Of a DNA stretch of 64,000 nt, positions 13,890 through 23,995 are shown piece by piece (position 1 is the first letter of the stretch; each line of letters begins with the position of its first letter). Source of the stretch: Dichotomocladium elegans. Its lineage: Eukaryota > Mucoromycota > Mucoromycetes > Mucorales > Lichtheimiaceae. Where the stretch lies: contig JAIXMN010000005.1 of the NCBI GenBank assembly GCA_025716815.1, forward strand, positions 1,612,001 to 1,676,000, written 5' to 3'. The notes under the pieces are model-generated. The model had not been told where the DNA came from. It ran no database searches and saw only the letters and a program-made list of their open reading frames with translations. Position numbers and translations under genes: made by a program.

Positions 13890-16283
13890 ATGACATTCAT
13901 AGAGGAATCCAGGTCGCCTTCTATTGTACGCAGAATGTCATATCGACCGGCCAAATCTCTGGATGAGGGCAACTCAGCCGAGAAGACCTATCCTGTCGTT
14001 GTTGCCATTGACTTTGGTAAGTGGGTAACATCCCGGCTTCATCTTCTTCCTTAAGACCGCTACCGCATCACGAGGCCTCTTCACGCCTACTCACTTTTAA
14101 TAATACTAAAAGGAACGACATTCTCGGTACGTTCAAGTTTTGGTCAGTTTTGTGGCAGCATTGTCCGTCATTCAAACCCGGTGGATGGGCATATGTATGT
14201 GCGCATTGTATAGGGCTGTAGTTACAAATATGCGCATGATGAACAAGTATACGATATTGTCAAATGGCCAAAACATTCAAGCTTTTATGCAAAAGTTCCA
14301 ACTTTATTATACTACCGCGGACGAGCAAACCGCCTTGTTGGGTGGGGAGAAGGGGCAAGGCGACTTTCTCTTCAGGTATATACATATAACAGCATATGGG
14401 AACGATAAATTGAACCTGTCTTTACAGCCAGGCGTGGACGGTACCTTGATCCGGCAATTCAAGTTGTGGTTGGCGTATCGTGAGGACGACAGTCAATCCT
14501 CCATCCCTCCTCTTTTGGACAACCAGACCGCTGTCGATGCGATTGCGGACTATCTTCGATGCTTTCACGAGTACGTATATGAAGAAATGCAGAGGACAGG
14601 TGCAGCTCAGTATAGTCAAGAGCAGTTTCGCTACGTAAGAATTGTGGAATTCAGATATATGTGACACGCAGCGACTCATATGGCAAGAGAGGCCTATATT
14701 AGTGCCTGACAGTACCGGCTATCTGGGATGACCATGGCAAAGCGACCATGCGTGAAGCAATGGTCCAAGCGGGTATTATTGATGTGAGCGACCCACCCGA
14801 ACGACTTGTGCTTGTGACGGAGCCCGAAGCAGCGGCCATGTACTGCGAAAAGCAGTGTGGAAATTGGAACATGCAAGACCAAGACAGTTTTATGATCGTG
14901 GATGCAGGTGGAGGTACAGTGGACCTCATTGTCTAGTTCGTGTCAGCCATTTATGAGAAGATGGGAAAAACAACGGGGAAGACTTTATTCCAGAATGGAG
15001 GGTGGAAACTCATCAATCTGCCGCGTTTATTTTGGTACAGCCGAATGGAGATGAAAAACGAGAAACGACTCCATGAAATCACACGAGGATGCGGCGGGAC
15101 TTGCGGTAGTGCTTACATTGACAATAACATGCGGCGCCTGGTACTTGAGAAAATTGGTTTGGAGGAAGATCAGATCTCGAGCTGTGCTTTCGAGAATGTC
15201 ATGGATGTATTTACAGATAAAATCAAGGTTTGAGTCCGTCCGATTGGATTTATAGCGAGAAGCCAGTGGATGCTCAATAGTTCATTTGGTATAGCCATAT
15301 TACTGTGGAGAAGGCGATCAACGTCTTCAGCTTCCAGCGATGATCATGGCACAACTGAATGATCGGGATCCACTTGTAGATAGTGTAAGTTCTCAATGCT
15401 TTCTTTTCGGACAAAAGAGTAACTCAATGGCATACCATCTCCATTTTTTGCTTATCCTTCCTCTTGGTTATAGGATGGCTGTATTCTTATTTCAGCTGAT
15501 GAACTGAACGACAAAGTATACAATCCTGTGTTCAAGCAAGTGTTACAGCTGATTGAGGATCAACTCACGCTTGCCAACACGTTCGTGAATTCGTTGTTCC
15601 TCGTGGGCGGGTTTGGCTGCTCAGAGTACCTCTACAAAACTGTCGAGGAACATTTCCGTTCGCGAATACCGAATATATCAATGGCTCCTCGCGGCGATAT
15701 CGCTGTTGCCAGGGGAGCCATTTATCATATCACCAACCCGGAATTCATATCCACCAGGGTCCTGCGATGCACCTATGGGCTACATACGAGGAAACTCTTT
15801 GAGGAAGGTCTGGATCCAGAAGAATCTGCGATAGTAACGGATGACGGCGTCAAGCGCTGTGCAACCCGATTTGATGTGGTCGCTGCAAAGGGTCAGCAAG
15901 TTCAGGCAAATACGAAGATTAGCAGGGAGTTCTGGGTCCGTTATCCTCGCAATACCGATGGTAAGTTTATTCTTTGGTTGGCAGAGGTGTCGGTGATGGA
16001 AGATATGCTGCATAGCTGTTATCGGGATTGAAGAAGCAATGCTGATATCTATGTAGCTGATATTTACATCTATTACGGGGATGGGCCGATCCCACGCCAA
16101 ATCACTGACCCAGGAGTGCAGAGAGTGATTGAGTTTCCTATAACGATGCCGTATTTGGAGGGTTACAAGCCTGGAGATAGAGTGGATATGAAGATAGACT
16201 TCATCTTTGGTTTAGCAGAGCTTAAAGTTCATGTGTTCATTGCTGGTAGACAGATGGAGTTTGTTAGCACATTAAATGAGTGA
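13890..16283 (+). CDS. HSPA12-like Hsp70-family ATPase
   Basis: 577-aa protein of the HSPA12 branch of the Hsp70/actin ATPase fold, a family often expanded in Mucoromycota. Nine exons join in phase: 13890-14016, 14113-14126 (a 14-nt microexon), 14214-14375, 14428-14634, 14703-14935, 15041-15227, 15295-15384, 15474-15960 and 16057-16283. The phosphate-1 loop DFGTTFSGCSY is assembled across three exons. It is followed by VPTLLYYRG, the TVPAIWDDHGKATMREA block, VTEPEAAAMYC, the phosphate-2 loop VDAGGGTVDLIVY, EITRGCGGTCGSAYID, and the adenosine-site motif FLVGGFGCSEYLY with APRGDIAVARGA. An apparent in-frame TAG at 14934-14936 disappears if GT at 14936-14937 is used as donor, which gives DLIVYRMEMKNEKRL, the family pattern. 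All nucleotide-binding motifs are present, so the protein is probably functional. Client and role are unknown. Confidence 0.9.
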
Positions 16284-19281
16284 TGAAGCACTGTTTCTTG
16301 CACGGACCCGATGGGTCAGGCCAATAGGATCGGTTAGATTCGCAAGTGCGCTATCTGACCAACCTTGAAACTCTGGTAGTTTTCCATCTCAACTGGAATC
16401 CTTTCTTACTAATTCGTGCAGTAGAATGGTTTTTAGACAAGTTCTAGAGTGTAAAAAGATTTGTTAAGATAAGGATGTGCTGCTCAGAATTTGGGACTTA
16501 TGAGTAAGAATGAGTGTGTGTTGTGGGCAATATTCCTAATATCCTAGGTAGGTCATAAAGAAATATGTACGTTTCTTGTCGCAGAAGACTATTACGTATG
16601 TGCTCTCGTTGACTGAGGGGAAGGAGTTAAAACTGATGACATGAATGGTTGCTACTATTATACGGGATATACAAGACAGAAAGAAATAAAAGAGCAAGAA
16701 ATAGTCATCTTCCCGTACAATAAAATGGACGATCAGTTTCTCGCCGGTTATAAAGCCCCACGAATTCTATCATCCTTGAGTACTTGGCGGTACATCTCCA
16801 TAGCAAACGGTGGGAAGAAGCAAGCGTTAAGCAAATCATTTCACCTTCCTCTTTATCCGCTTTGATGGAAAGATCCTTGAGAGCGCTTGCTCGCTTCTTG
16901 AATTGGGAACTCCCAAGAGCTGCCATCCGGACAAGCGATGCAAACCTGGTGGGTCTTTTGTAGCAGGCGACCTTCTTTTCCCGGAATTTGTACTGCGTCT
17001 TCGAAGCGACTGACTGCCAAATAGTGCTCGTAAGCAGTGAAGATCTAGGTGGTGCAGCAAGGCAGTTACCACACCATGCTATCAACAAGGGAGGGCCCTA
17101 GAGTTCCATGTGGAACCTTGACTAAAATCTATACGATCTCAAACAGCTTTTCGATACCATTGAGCCTGAAGTATGTATTATTCCGCTGTTCCATCTGGAG
17201 GTGGGGATCATAGTAACCGGGGCAGAAGAGGATTTTCTTGAAGATGCCAAGGCGATGTGAGAAAGATGGCCACCGTTGCGGCACTGGGCGTTTAGATGGG
17301 AAGATACAGCTGACGTCAACGATTCAAGCGCAGGAGATGCCATTGCGACCGTCTTGCGCTTGAAATAGTCAAAAAAATACGTTCATGATTCGGAGAACAT
17401 GGGAATCCTCTACGAAAGAAGATGCAGAAATAGAAACAATATTCACCTGAGGCTCCTATATTTGATAGGCTCTATGCATGTGAAAAAATGAGTCGCGAAT
17501 CTTTGTGACATGCACGCTTTTGATACACCCTGCATAATAAGTGAAGACGTGCAGTCATGCAACAGTGTCAACAAAATAAAAAGATAAATATTTTGTTGAC
17601 ACTGTTGCATGACTGCACATGTATACTTCTAAGGTGCCATCCCCGTAGACCATGAAATACTGTATCATCTCGTTCTCTGGTTACCTCAGTAGCAGTAGCA
17701 AATCTTTTGAGCCTGAGGTAGATCCTGCTTAGCTCTCCCAGGACCTTGCAATCAACCACGGAAGAAGTTGATGGAGACAGCTGCTATGTATTACAAAAAC
17801 ACAAGGGTCAAGTATTAGGCGCCGAAAATCAACTAAATGTGGAGACACCACTGGCATTCGCATGCTTACCAAGAATAATATTGTGGGACTGCATTATCAA
17901 GTACGCGGCGTCTGTGTGAAATCAAGGGGTTCAAATAAAGATAAGGTACAGATTATGATTTTGTGAGACTCGGAAAAAGATTTTGTTAAGAAGTGCCAAC
18001 AGCGGTCCTATTGAGAAGTAATGCTTAACAAAACGGCTACTGGGGAGGACGAATATGGGTATCATGCAGGTGGACTCCCAGACCAGTGGACTATAAATGG
18101 TTGATAAAGATGTTTATCATTTACCCTTGTAATTGTAACTATGCCGAGTGAACTCTGGGAGATAGAGCGCGAATGTAATAACAGTAATGGAGCTAGAAGG
18201 GTGAAGCAAAGTACCGATGTCCCCTATAAGCCAGGGACACTGCCTGTTAGGGAAGAAGAGTGGTCCCAGGTAATGTTAATGGGGTTTGCGTCCAGCATGA
18301 TCTGTAGAACACTACTATTGTGGGTACAGTTACAGAGAGAAAGTTAAAAGCACTATAAAGGCGACTATAATCAATGTATTGTTCAGGATACTGTCTACTG
18401 TGCGCTTGCTTTTAAATATAGAATACATACTCCCGCTGAGGAGGAGGTGAGCATCTGATTAATAACAGAGGCAAGGATTTATGTAGTACCCGTAGTTTGA
18501 TAACCTGTTTTCAAATGATTCAAGGAGGGAAGCAAGGATAAAAATCTCTGGTCATCTTTCGATAGATGTGCATTCCAAATGTGCACGTTCATTTCAATAA
18601 AAAAAAAACGCAGGGTCAGAAAAGGGTATATCGCTATCGAATGAGCTGCATCGTGAGTATGGATTGCACAACTAAAAGCATATCTTTTTTCATACCCTGT
18701 ACGATCTGCTTTTGAATTCGATGTATAGTATTGCTGATGTCAAACTCGCGCACGGGTTGACTCGTAAAAGAAAAAAGTGGTAGGTATATCAAACAAATAA
18801 GTGTATAGGCGGTTCTTGTTGGGAAAGTAAAAGGTTTGACAATCGTTGCAGACGGTGAAGATTACGAGGGCAGTACTGTACGTATTTAAAGATAAAGGAT
18901 ATAAGACTGTAACATCGGGTTTATCCTTCTTGGATATGGCAGTTGAATGACATGTATACCTGAAACTAACAGTATCTTATATAGTAGTACCTTTTGGGGA
19001 TGTAGTCATGGTATTCTCGCGACGGGTGTGTCGCAATCAGATGATTCAGTCTGCACATATAAGGAGCGTAATCGGTGTATTTAAATGGTTTGGTCAACGT
19101 AGGGATTATAGATGATCAAGGCGAACTGCGAACTAACCCCGATTGAAAGGATGCGACCTTGTATAGGGAAAAAGAAAGGAAGCCTCGCGAATTTATTATT
19201 AAACTTAGAAAAGTTTATGTAACGACCCTATTTCAAAACGCAAAAGGTTGAACCTCTTGTTGGATTATCTGCAGGAATTTC
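16284..19281. other. Gene-poor interval with decayed coding fragments
   Basis: About 3 kb without an intact gene. Stretches around 16700-17090 and 17620-17762 read on the minus strand with a protein-like composition (for example KVLGELSRIYLRLKRF at 17751-17704 and AYEHYLAVSRFEDAV near 17036-16990). A plus-strand reading near 17150-17360 (LFHLEVGIIVTGAEEDFLEDAK) looks similarly coding. All are broken by stops and frameshifts. They resemble helical-repeat (TPR-like) proteins, but I cannot name a family. The interval also contains the hairpin at 17549-17618. From 17900 to 19280 I see nothing. Confidence 0.4.
17549..17618. repeat. Perfect 30-bp inverted repeat with a 10-nt loop
   Basis: The left arm 17549-17578 begins GTGCAGTCATGCAACAGTG. 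The right arm 17589-17618 is its exact reverse complement. The arms are separated by AAAAGATAAA. All 30 positions pair. There is no flanking ORF with a matching function, and no obvious target-site duplication. Confidence 0.9.
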
Positions 19282-19709
19282 TTACCATCCATTGCCGGCC
19301 GTATCTCGCGCCTTTTTCTGCCTTTTCAGGAAAGCAGATAGGTTGCCATCCATTGCCTTTCGTTTCTTGATGTTATCAATTCCTGGAGGGTCTATGCCGT
19401 CATCTGAACCAGCATGCACAATGATAAAATCTTCATCGCGTCGCTCCCTGTGTTCGCCGCCTTCGTCGATATATTCAGCTTCGTGACCTTCGCGGGGAAC
19501 TTTAAAGCGCACTGAGCACCTGCGTTTGTCATTAATAGTACAGCCGGCCATCTTAATATAGCCTGTTACCAGCACGCGGCTAGCGTTAAGGAAGGTATTG
19601 TTTAACTGTGAGTGATGAAAAAGAAGTAAGAACCTTTAAATACGTACTTGCCGCCCAAAACAACAACCTTTGTGAGAGCTAGATCTTCCGCTGAAAGGTG
19701 AAGTTCCAT
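19282..19709 (-). CDS. Small orphan protein, unknown function
   Basis: The ATG at 19709 opens MELHLSAEDLALTKVVVLGG, then one intron leads to the long 3' exon that ends at 19282. Two splice solutions keep the frame. Donor GTACGT at 19646 with the acceptor just after GCTAG (about 19580) is a 67-nt intron; donor GTATTT at 19643 with acceptor 19606 is only 38 nt. I favour the first. The product is about 120-130 aa: a short hydrophobic/basic start (RVLVTGYIKMAGCTINDKRR), an acidic centre (EYIDEGGEHRERRDEDF), and a basic tail (IKKRKAMD, FLKRQKKARD) that could be a nuclear localisation signal. I do not recognise the family. Codon-level organisation and a usable intron argue for a real gene. Confidence 0.45.
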
Positions 19710-21819
19710 GGTGACTTGTTCACACTAACATTGCTCCTTGTATCAGAGCACGTTGCAACAATGAAAGGTAATATGCATAGATGTAATGTACAATGTTTGG
19801 TGTTAGGGTGCACAGAGCATGCTCCTCTCCCTTGCGACGTAAGTAAACGACAGTTCTGGAAAAGCTGTGAGCCTCAACCAGAGAGATCTATTCATATTTG
19901 TGTGAAGACGGAATGATGTAATTAACCGAGCCACATACCATTTTTAGTACGATTCCACTACAACCCATGAAGACAGCGGGGAAACCTGGACTAATGGTGC
20001 GTGCTTGGAGGAAGAATCAGATCTCGATTCACAAACATAGGAGTTCAATTACCAAATCGCTCTAAATACATTGTGAGTAATAGAGCCCGTATCAAAAGTA
20101 AAGACAACGGAAAAAGACGCAGGCGAATCCGAGCGAGAGTTTCCCACAATAAATATTGCTGAACTTAGTCTGATGACCAAACCAGTTTCGTGCATAATAA
20201 AAAAAAATCATGATGGATGTCCGTCTTACAGTATTTACCATATATCCCGGCGTTTCCTGGATTTCAAATGTGATCAGGTTCTCGCAGCTACCTTACAAAG
20301 GTCGACTATATAGCAGAACTCACTCTTTGCTTTAATGAATCATGTTCTCTATGGATGATGTTGGAACTCATGGAGGACAACAGCTAGATAGAGAACAAAC
20401 AACATGATTGAGTCCAGACCACACTATTCCCGAAGAAAACATACATATGCATTATCGATTTGAGATTATTTCGAGTGGTAAACTCTGTTTCATTTCCCAT
20501 ATTGAGAGCTGGTCCAAGTCCAAGGTGCAGCCTCAAGGTTGCGACAAAACATTACTCCGCTACTTATAGGATCACGAGATATTCTACGTAATGTTTATCG
20601 AGGGTTAGTCGATGGACAGAAGTCTTGACACAGTCCATCTTCATTTGGAGGATTCACACATCCTATCGCTTAACAAAGCGTCTCAACGAACCACTCGGTA
20701 ATCACTGCCAAAATCGATTTCCCGCGTCAATATACAGTTGTTGATAAATTTGGGTTTAAAGACATGGCTCCCGATGGACTAAACATAGGAAAGAATTTTT
20801 TCCGCGTATAATCTCTAATTCACTTCCATGTTTTTTAGTTTAGTTGTATCGAAATATGCATGTCAGGTATCTGCGTCAGATCAATAAAAATAACCCAAAT
20901 GACCATTGAAGTTTAATACAGTGCAAAGATTCCATAGTTTATAATACCTTTTTCTATAAGTTTTTTTTTTTAAAAAAAAAGTGGCGTTTGAGGCCTTCAC
21001 GCTAATAGTTGCATAACATACCATTTCATAATTTATGATATTGCCCAGCCGTTCTTTCTGCGCACCAGTCTCTTCCCGTTTTAAGAACATGCTGTACCGA
21101 GGCGCTTATAAATGAAGCACGTAGTTGCGATGTATGAAAATGAGTTTTTTCAGTAAGATGATATCTTATTCCTCCTATTCGGACTGCATATGTGATTAAC
21201 AACATACAGCATGGAATTGACATATTACTCTTAATAATAACGCAATAACTTTGACACGGTTCATGTAGGCGACCTTCTGCATATTCGTAGGTAAGTCAGG
21301 AGGATATATTGGTTCGCGTACTTCACTGCTTTGTTCGTCATCTCGTCAGCCATACGACTCATAGAAGCAATTTACTCTAACAATGTATCTGTCCTCTCTC
21401 TGTATGTACATCGATATAAGACATTACGCAGAATAGACAAAAATAATACCCCTGTTGGAAAAGGTTTGCTTTATACATATCTCCCAAAGCTCCCTACAGT
21501 ATTGTCTGTACATTCTGTGATCTGAAATAGTTATTCTTTGAGAGCCACCACAGATGGCTAAATGATTCTGTAGACGATCCATGCTGTCATGCTTCTTTTC
21601 CACATATTCTGCTTTATCCTTTAAAATAATTCATATGGAAATATTTCATGAATTATCTGCTTCTCTGGTCACTACTGGTCTGCAAAATCTGTCGAAAAAT
21701 CAGCAAAGCACCAGATTATCGATCACAGCAGCTGCGGTCTTTACAAGTTTCTACATTACTTAACGAGGTGTTTGAGTGTGCCAAATGTATTTCAACACAT
21801 TCCTCGGGCGAATTCCTGT
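19710..21819. other. Intergenic, no gene seen
   Basis: About 2.1 kb of AT-rich sequence with only short ORFs lacking domain features. It includes the T11A9 junction at 20961-20980. Confidence 0.5.
20961..20980. repeat. Oligo(dT)-oligo(dA) junction, T11A9
   Basis: Eleven T directly followed by nine A. Similar junctions occur at 42179-42204 and 62818-62842. This can be a natural rigid, nucleosome-excluding tract or a homopolymer assembly effect. Confidence 0.8.
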
Positions 21820-22020
21820 TATTTCAGAATGGAAAAGTGTATAAAAGAGAAAGAGTCAAAAGGATGAGATGGATTTGCCAAGCGACATCTTTTCGTGGAT
21901 GCATGTGACATTTGATTTGTTATTATGCGCATTCAGGGCAAAATACGACTTTATTTTTATGATCCTGCGACTTCAGAACAGGCAGGGGAGCGACTTTGAT
22001 TTTGGAAATAGGTGTATGTC
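21820..22020 (+). repeat. Dispersed repeat R1, copy A (decayed)
   Basis: Shares an ordered series of blocks with 36051-36262 (+) and 50981-51190 (-). The blocks are a start TTTCAGAATG..AAAAGTGTATAAAAGA, then GATGGATTTGCC..GCGACAT, TGACATTTGATTTGTT, GCGACTTCAGAA, and an end GCGACTTTGATTTTGG followed by GTGTATG. A block-by-block match over about 200 bp in three places indicates common descent. Conceptual translations of the copies also share a pattern (F..V.ATFDLL... then G.DFDFGNR), so R1 may be a dead transposon gene. No intact ORF is present. Confidence 0.6.
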
Positions 22021-22655
22021 CTCTATAAATAATATATTCCAGCGAAAAGTTTGAAATGACATTATCCAAGGACTCAGTCCATGAAAATGGCCTCGTTGCT
22101 GAAGACTTTGGCTCGATCAAACCGAGCTCAATGTCAAAAGGCGCTATTAAACAGATTACATTCATGCGTTTTCCCATCTTTGTCAGAACTCTTAAAATTT
22201 GCTGACGCCAACCCACCCATTGAGTGTAGTATCTATGATGAAACATCCCATTGAAAGATTCATTCAGGTACATTCTACGTACCCAGTATGTAAAGAATTA
22301 TAGTGAGTTATTATCACAGTCTCATTATGTGCGTTACTTTTTATCACTATTATCACATGGCATTTTCTTCGCGTCCACGATAACACCTCCATCTGGAATT
22401 GGCGCAGACTGCGATTTTCAGAGTAAATTTTAGCGCAATTGAGTGTTAGGTGGTAGATCTTGGCTTATTTTTTTTGAATATAACGAACTAGACTCACGTG
22501 CAATTGTTGCATTGCAGCACAGATCCTTAAATTTCGCTGCGAGTAAATTGTCACATGAGAATACATGCTAGCAATTAAATCGTGCATTGTGAAATTATCA
22601 ACGATGTCCTTACTGTGTTTTGCTATCATCGTTTATTTTATTTTTTAGTTTTTTG
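22021..22655. other. Intergenic between R1 copy A and lunapark 3' end
   Basis: Roughly 630 bp, AT-rich. It presumably holds the lunapark 3' UTR and terminator. No gene seen. Confidence 0.4.
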
Positions 22656-23995
22656 CTAGTCATGATGCTCTTCCTCGCCCTGAATTTTGTTTTTCTCGGG
22701 CTCATGTTTCTCAGATGCCTGTTCATCATGTTTTTTAATTTCCTCAGGATGATCAGACGAAGGAGCCTGGGAAGGCGCGCCAGCTGTGTTTGTGGTTTGT
22801 TGCTTGCGGGCCGGGTTAAACTGCTTGCAGTTGGGACAGGTATATTCTTACGAAACGGGTCAGCATACATTCTCTTTTCCCCTCCATATAGGCCTCTACA
22901 GTTGAAATAACTTACGAATGGAATCCATTTCCTGGGGTTGTACCAAGCCGTTATGGGCATAACAATACCGGCAGATCAATGCATATTTTGTTTCAGGTCC
23001 TTCGTCGCCCACCAATGCATCCACCAATTTGTCGTACCACATCCGTTCTCTCGGCGGAGGGGGAGGCTGAGCCACCATTGGATACTGTAGGCGTTGTTGA
23101 GCACCAGGGTCATTCGAAATCACTTGACCTATTGAGAATGCAGGAAGCACACGATAAGAAGGTCTGTTGATTTCAAGCCTACCGAACATTTTGCTAGGCC
23201 CTATGAATCGCTCTCTTCTTTTGGAAACTTACCCGAGGTCCTCTGTCTCAAACCTTGGTCGGGATGTTGAGCGTTCAAACCATTTTCGTAGGCCTGATCC
23301 TGTCCTGTTCGGGGACGAGGGAGAGGCATGCTGTTGGGTCGTCCTGCTTGCTGTTGTTGTTGCTGCTGTTGCTGCTGTTGTTGTTGTCTCATTTGTACCT
23401 GCTGTTTTTGCTTGGCGGCGGTGGGATCATAACGTTCAAGGAGCGATTTGGTCGAATAATAGAATGTCTTTTTCTTTAGTTCCTCGACCTTAAGCTTCTG
23501 TTGGGCACGCAGAGCAGCCAAGTTGGACTCCTCATTCGTTTGCTTTCGCATGTAGAACCATTTTAATAGACGTCGTGTGTAATAAATGCTATATGTTTGT
23601 AATTAAGTAACTCGGGTATGTCATCTCTCCCATAATAACACATATACTCACAATAGGGGTATCACAAGTACAGGCACTACAGTTACAAGCAGCACGTCCC
23701 AGTCATAGACTTCCTCAGCTCCATGCAAAGTAACGAAACTGTAAATGAGGAATGCAGCCCACAGCAACGCGGTATATAGAATCCATAATACGCCAGTGCG
23801 TCGCTCGCGTAGCTTGATTTCAGAAAGCCTAATCTCGGCCTTTTGGATATTCTCGTCGAGTTCCGAGAGAATCTTTTCATAATCATCTGGGTCAGTTTTC
23901 TAGAGAAGTACGAAGAATTCCAAAAGATGAGTTTTTCAGTGTGGGATCGCATAAAGACAGTCCATTACCCCCTGTTTTGAGAAGATGCCTCCCAT
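22656..23995 (-). CDS. LNP1: Lunapark homologue (ER three-way junction protein)
   Basis: Lunapark stabilises three-way junctions of the tubular ER. Exon 1 (23995-23969, MGGIFSKQG) and intron 23968-23900 lead to a coiled coil (DDYEKILSELDENIQKAEIRL). Two membrane helices follow, VLWILYTALLWAAFLIYSF and WDVLLVTVVPVLVIPLFIYY, the second completed by the next exon. A basic cytosolic helix comes next (KWFYMRKQTNEESNLAAL), then a polyglutamine run of about 13, and the C-terminal lunapark zinc finger. In the finger, YALICRYCYAHNG and YTCPNCKQFNPARK provide the four cysteines across an intron. The tail is acidic and charged, ending EEEHHD at the stop 22658-22656. The boundary near 23230-23190 is uncertain: about 20 residues (MFGRLEINRPSYRV...) may be exon or intron. 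Two helices plus the Cys4 finger make the assignment firm. Confidence 0.92.
23335..23400 (-). repeat. CAG/CAA polyglutamine tract within lunapark
   Basis: A mixed CAA/CAG repeat on the minus strand encodes about 13 consecutive Gln residues between the coiled-coil region and the zinc finger of lunapark. Confidence 0.8.

Noticed and set aside
14934..14936. Premature stop making the HSPA12-like gene a pseudogene
   Set aside because: A GT-AG intron at 14936-15040 removes it in phase and restores the family motif.
17549..17618. CRISPR-like or attachment-site interpretation of the hairpin
   Set aside because: Single inverted pair without repeats or spacers, in a eukaryotic genome.
23167..23493. 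Plus-strand ORFs with poly-Val and poly-Leu runs
   Set aside because: Shadow of the polyglutamine-coding strand of lunapark.
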